Of a stretch of 64,000 nt of DNA, positions 60,775-64,000 are shown in pieces. Numbering within the stretch: the first letter of the stretch is position 1; each line of letters begins with the position of its first letter. This stretch comes from a virus. Both the position numbers and the translations under genes were made by a program. The DNA is taken from the IMG/VR virus record IMGVR_UViG_3300010430_000014, positions 1 through 64,000 of that record, one strand, 5' to 3'. Under the pieces are notes generated by a model that was given only the letters and a program-made list of their open reading frames with translations, ran no database searches and had not been told where the DNA came from.

Positions 60775-61976
60775 TATATTAACCTTATGTAATAGTGAAA
60801 CCCATTATAATTCCTACCTGACATTTGTGGAACACAAAATCGAGTAGAAGGATCATAGTTACCATATGGAAGTCGATAAACATAATCATATACCGTTTCT
60901 CCGGCATCCCATGCAATCATAAGCATATAATCTTCATACTTAGAGTCAAAATGAAAAGGAGGGCCAGTAACACCATTAAGAGAAGCAAAAACAGTTAAAG
61001 AATTACCATCTTTCATATAATAACCCTTATCATTTACTGCAAACTGTATCCAACAATCACCATCCCATTTTGCTCCTCCCCAAAGTCCTTGACTACTTAT
61101 AGGTAATCTACCATCCCACCAAATTGATCCCCAAGTAGTTCCATCATCAAATGATTCCCACGCACAATTAGGAGAATAAGATACATCATCAATTCCAACA
61201 ATCCATTTATCTGAATCTGGAAAATACATTACATTTACTGGATAACCACCTATATCATAAGGACGCATCATATAAGTCCAAGTGGTTTTACTTGTCCAAT
61301 TAATGCCATCGGTTGAGTGATATATTGTTGGAGTAGTTGAATAATTAACAATCATTAATTCATTATTAACTAAATCAACTGCTATTCCACTTGAAGTACA
61401 ATTGGGTAATCCTGTTCGTGTTGTCCAATTAATTCCATCTGAAGAAGTACAATATGTTCCTCCTGAATTGGCACATAGTAACCATTGCGTTCCATCCCAT
61501 ATAAGATAATCCCAATTTCCAGAAGAAGGTAATGTTACTGAATTCCAAGTAATTCCATCAGATGAATATGCTGCCTGAGTACCACCATATGCTGCTGCTA
61601 CAAATTGACTATTCGCATAAGCGCATACTCTCCAATCACCTGATGCCGGAAGATTAACTGAATATTCTGTCCAATTATCTCCACCATCAGATGTTCGCCA
61701 ATGGTATCTTGTTGTTCCTCCTAACATTACAGCAATATCACCATTTACTGCTACTGTTTTAATTTGTGCTGCCGGAGTATTTGTAAACCATATTTTTTCA
61801 CATGTTTGAAATCTTAAAGGATGTAAATCAAAATTACCATTAATATAATCAGAATAATTACTTTTAAGATAATCAGATCCATCACACAATACCCATCCTG
61901 CTCCTGGTGATCCAACAGAAGGAATAATTTGACCAAGAGGAAATTCTGCTACATTAGAAGTAGGATAAAGTTTCAT
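60774..61976 (-). CDS. Tail-collar protein with inserted beta-propeller (paralogue A, 400 aa)
   Basis: Collar start PLGQIIPSVGSPGAGWVLCDG near 13-33, then a run of BNR/propeller repeats (e.g. SDGITWNSVTLPSSG, STDGINWTSK), then RFCVPQMSG near 379-387 and the terminal YYIRLI. The collar halves flank the propeller. Probably receptor-facing. Confidence 0.7.
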   Translation of the reverse strand: MKLYPTSNVAEFPLGQIIPSVGSPGAGWVLCDGSDYLKSNYSDYINGNFDLHPLRFQTCEKIWFTNTPAAQIKTVAVNGDIAVMLGGTTRYHWRTSDGGDNWTEYSVNLPASGDWRVCAYANSQFVAAAYGGTQAAYSSDGITWNSVTLPSSGNWDYLIWDGTQWLLCANSGGTYCTSSDGINWTTRTGLPNCTSSGIAVDLVNNELMIVNYSTTPTIYHSTDGINWTSKTTWTYMMRPYDIGGYPVNVMYFPDSDKWIVGIDDVSYSPNCAWESFDDGTTWGSIWWDGRLPISSQGLWGGAKWDGDCWIQFAVNDKGYYMKDGNSLTVFASLNGVTGPPFHFDSKYEDYMLMIAWDAGETVYDYVYRLPYGNYDPSTRFCVPQMSGRNYNGFHYYIRLI

Positions 61977-63145
61977 TAGACAATCCTTATATAGTTATGT
62001 ACATTATTAATTCCAAAAGAATTATGAGGTCTTCTTGGTAATTGAAAATAAGTTGATTCATCAAATTTATATTCTTCACAAACAGTCATATACCTATACC
62101 ATCCTTCAATTATAACTATCTTTCCTGAAGAACTGTTATAAAGCATATCTGTTTGTGCTGACTGATTACCAATGTTTTGATACCAGGGATAAAATGTTTT
62201 TAAATCTGGAGATCTAACCCCCACATCATTTGTAGACATTCCAAACCATTGATCCTTAAAATATTTCCACCGAGTAACACTTTCTTGATTATCTCTATCA
62301 TGTGACCAATTAGGCCCACCATAATACCAGATTTGTTTCCAATTATATCCATCATCAGAAATCCATGTATGCCCTGCATTTATATGAGAATTCATCATAA
62401 AATATCCATTAGCATAAGATATTTTTGGCATATCACTAAATCCCCAAGGAAGATAAGGCAAAGTAACTCGATCCCAATTTGTTCCTCCATTACTTGAAAT
62501 TAAAAAATAACTATTAGATATTGCTACCGTCAAACCACTACCATCACTACAAATAGCTTCAGGTGCTTGAAAAAATGTTCCTGCTGCTCCCCATGTAATC
62601 CCATCTGTAGATCGGTAGCATTGTGTTGTATCATCAGCAGCAAGAATGAAATAAGTTCCATCCCAACAAATTCCTTGCCAATCATAAATTCCTGGCAAAG
62701 TTCGTGCTGTCCATGATGATCCATTATTAGATGTTGCTGCTGAAGTAGTATTTACTCCAACTGTACACCACACAGATCCATTATAAGCAATGCTAAAGTA
62801 ATCTTTTGAAGTATCAGGCAATGTTCCACTTGTCCATGTCACACCATCATCAGAATAAGCAAAATCACCCTCCCATCCTACAGCAACCCATCGACTACCA
62901 TCATCTGCCATTTCCTCTAAACCTGAAGAATCAAATGCTGCATCTAAAGGTCTTATAATTTCTTGCTGTTCCCATGCATTAGGATTATCTGTTTCTAAAA
63001 CAGATAATAAGGTGGCATATGTAGTTCGATTTAATAACTGCCCTTCCATTCTAAGCCAGTTATCATTAGGAGGTTTAGTCGCTTCAATTATAGATCCAAT
63101 AGGATATATTTCTTGTGTTTGAATTGATGGATGCAAAAGAGTCAT
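61976..63145 (-). CDS. Tail-collar protein with inserted beta-propeller (paralogue B, 389 aa)
   Basis: Collar start PIGSIIEATKPPNDNWLRM near 15-33, propeller repeats with SDDGVTW, NNGSSWTART and STDGITWGAA, then YFQLPRRP near 366-373 and a terminal NYIRIV. TAATG junctions on both sides. Paralogue of the 60774 gene. Confidence 0.7.
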   Translation of the reverse strand: MTLLHPSIQTQEIYPIGSIIEATKPPNDNWLRMEGQLLNRTTYATLLSVLETDNPNAWEQQEIIRPLDAAFDSSGLEEMADDGSRWVAVGWEGDFAYSDDGVTWTSGTLPDTSKDYFSIAYNGSVWCTVGVNTTSAATSNNGSSWTARTLPGIYDWQGICWDGTYFILAADDTTQCYRSTDGITWGAAGTFFQAPEAICSDGSGLTVAISNSYFLISSNGGTNWDRVTLPYLPWGFSDMPKISYANGYFMMNSHINAGHTWISDDGYNWKQIWYYGGPNWSHDRDNQESVTRWKYFKDQWFGMSTNDVGVRSPDLKTFYPWYQNIGNQSAQTDMLYNSSSGKIVIIEGWYRYMTVCEEYKFDESTYFQLPRRPHNSFGINNVHNYIRIV

Positions 63146-63597
63146 TAGGTTACTCCATAATCTATTGAAATATTATCTCCTGAAGATATTGATTCAAGGG
63201 ATACCTTAAATGATTTTGCCCCAAAGATATTAGCAAAAACAATTATGTCTCCCCAAAATCTTCCTGATACTGATTTAGCAAGATTGTTTATAGTAATCAA
63301 TTCTGTATATCCAATCTCAGTATCCCCACTATCAAAAAATAAAAATCGAATTGATGCTACTGCTGCGTTATCATTATATGTATTTTTCAATATGATATAA
63401 TAACGTCCACGCACTTCAATAGCAGAAACAGGATATAATCCAGGTGTTCCTTGCGTAGCAGTAATAGAAGCAAGAGTAATTTCCCCCATGCCAGGAAGAT
63501 CTCTTTCAATTTGTCTGGAAGTTCCACCAATAGACACCTGTACCGTTGAAACATTTTTGCCCGAACCTTCAGTTACGGCAATTTGTGACTCAGACAT
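63145..63597 (-). CDS. Virion-type protein (150 aa)
   Basis: Beta-rich, beginning SESQIAVTEGSGKNVSTVQV, a start seen in phage tail or baseplate decoration proteins. AAGGAGTAA site. Not assigned further. Confidence 0.55.
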   Translation of the reverse strand: MSESQIAVTEGSGKNVSTVQVSIGGTSRQIERDLPGMGEITLASITATQGTPGLYPVSAIEVRGRYYIILKNTYNDNAAVASIRFLFFDSGDTEIGYTELITINNLAKSVSGRFWGDIIVFANIFGAKSFKVSLESISSGDNISIDYGVT

Positions 63598-63607
63598 AAT
63601 TTACTCC

Positions 63608-64000
63608 TTATACATCTTGACTATTAATAGTAATAACTAATTTTAATACCTCTGCTGCATTAAAAGGTCTGGAAGAACCAAAACGTGCTGCGGAAAACAA
63701 TATACCAGATCCACTTGCTACATCACCTTTAGTTGAAACATTATTTAACATTCCACCATAAATCGTATTTGATCCAGAGGTACAAGTAAATTCTGCCGGA
63801 GATGCAGAGTTATCAAGAGACTGTGAAGAAATAGCTCCTTCAACCCATTCCTCTCTTGTAGCTTCATCATAATTAGTAAATTCTGTACAGACAGGAACAG
63901 CATATGTCCATCCGGCAGCAGGGGTTGAATCAGAACCAAAGATAGCAATATACCAAGTAGCAGATTGTGAACCTGATTTAAAATAAACATCAAGTACATC
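63608..64000 (-). CDS. Virion structural protein, C-terminal part (cut by window)
   Basis: Reading leftward from 64000 the frame is open for 130 residues to TAA at 63610-63608. It contains WYIAIFGSDSTPAAGWTYA and EFTNYDEATREEW, a pattern of phage structural proteins in tail regions. The 5' end lies beyond the window. A different minus-strand frame starting at 63999 is a shadow. Confidence 0.65.
   Translation of the reverse strand, partial: DVLDVYFKSGSQSATWYIAIFGSDSTPAAGWTYAVPVCTEFTNYDEATREEWVEGAISSQSLDNSASPAEFTCTSGSNTIYGGMLNNVSTKGDVASGSGILFSAARFGSSRPFNAAEVLKLVITINSQDV

Noticed and set aside
1-64000. tRNA genes, insertion sequences, integrase or attachment sites
   Set aside because: No cloverleaf-like sequence, transposase motif or tyrosine/serine recombinase motif was seen in the gaps or products.

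Overview
The window is a contiguous piece of an AT-rich tailed-phage genome (Caudoviricetes). Genes are tightly packed, with short or overlapping junctions and strong GAAAGGAG-type ribosome sites. It carries a full replication and recombination module, a T7-lysozyme-like amidase, and tail/virion proteins with phage-collar motifs. Two heptosyltransferase-like genes and a lipoprotein suggest a Gram-negative host. No integrase, terminase, capsid, portal, sliding clamp, tRNA or rRNA gene is visible, so lifestyle and taxonomy stay open.

Layout. (1) 1-4.2 kb, rightward: zinc-finger protein, three SAM methyltransferases, a radical SAM enzyme and a glycosyltransferase, apparently one operon. (2) 4.2-10.6 kb, rightward: small accessory genes including a Fis-type HTH protein, zinc ribbons, small membrane proteins, a DUF4326-like protein and a NADAR-family protein, closed by a terminator at 10.6 kb. 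(3) 10.6-13.3 kb: a non-coding AT-rich iteron-like stretch and a leftward operon headed by a ribbon-helix-helix (RHH) regulator. (4) 13.3-28 kb: a divergent control region followed by about thirty small, mostly unknown rightward genes. Their DNA is saturated with AATCAATC / CAATTGATT words and punctuated by sigma70-like promoters, terminators and a repeated leader motif. (5) 28-53.5 kb, rightward: replication, recombination and repair. This includes DNA polymerase I split over two genes with an extra gene between, a Ycf46-like AAA ATPase with DUF1257-like and DUF2997-like partners, gp32-like ssDNA-binding protein, UvsY-like and RecA/UvsX-like proteins, a PD-(D/E)xK nuclease candidate, SbcD and an SbcC split into two genes, flap endonuclease, DnaB-type helicase, UvsW-type helicase, DnaG-type primase and amidase. 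(6) 53.5-64 kb, leftward: lipoprotein, two GT9-like glycosyltransferases, a membrane/coiled-coil protein and tail-fibre-like virion proteins, cut by the window end.

The replication genes form a nearly complete phage replisome plus a recombination set resembling T4 gp32/UvsX/UvsY/gp46/gp47/UvsW in function. The leftward module converges on it at the amidase. The least explained parts are the radical SAM/methyltransferase/glycosyltransferase cluster, the word-biased block at 11-28 kb, the two split enzymes, and a recurrent C-terminal RKL(T/S)F peptide on replication proteins.
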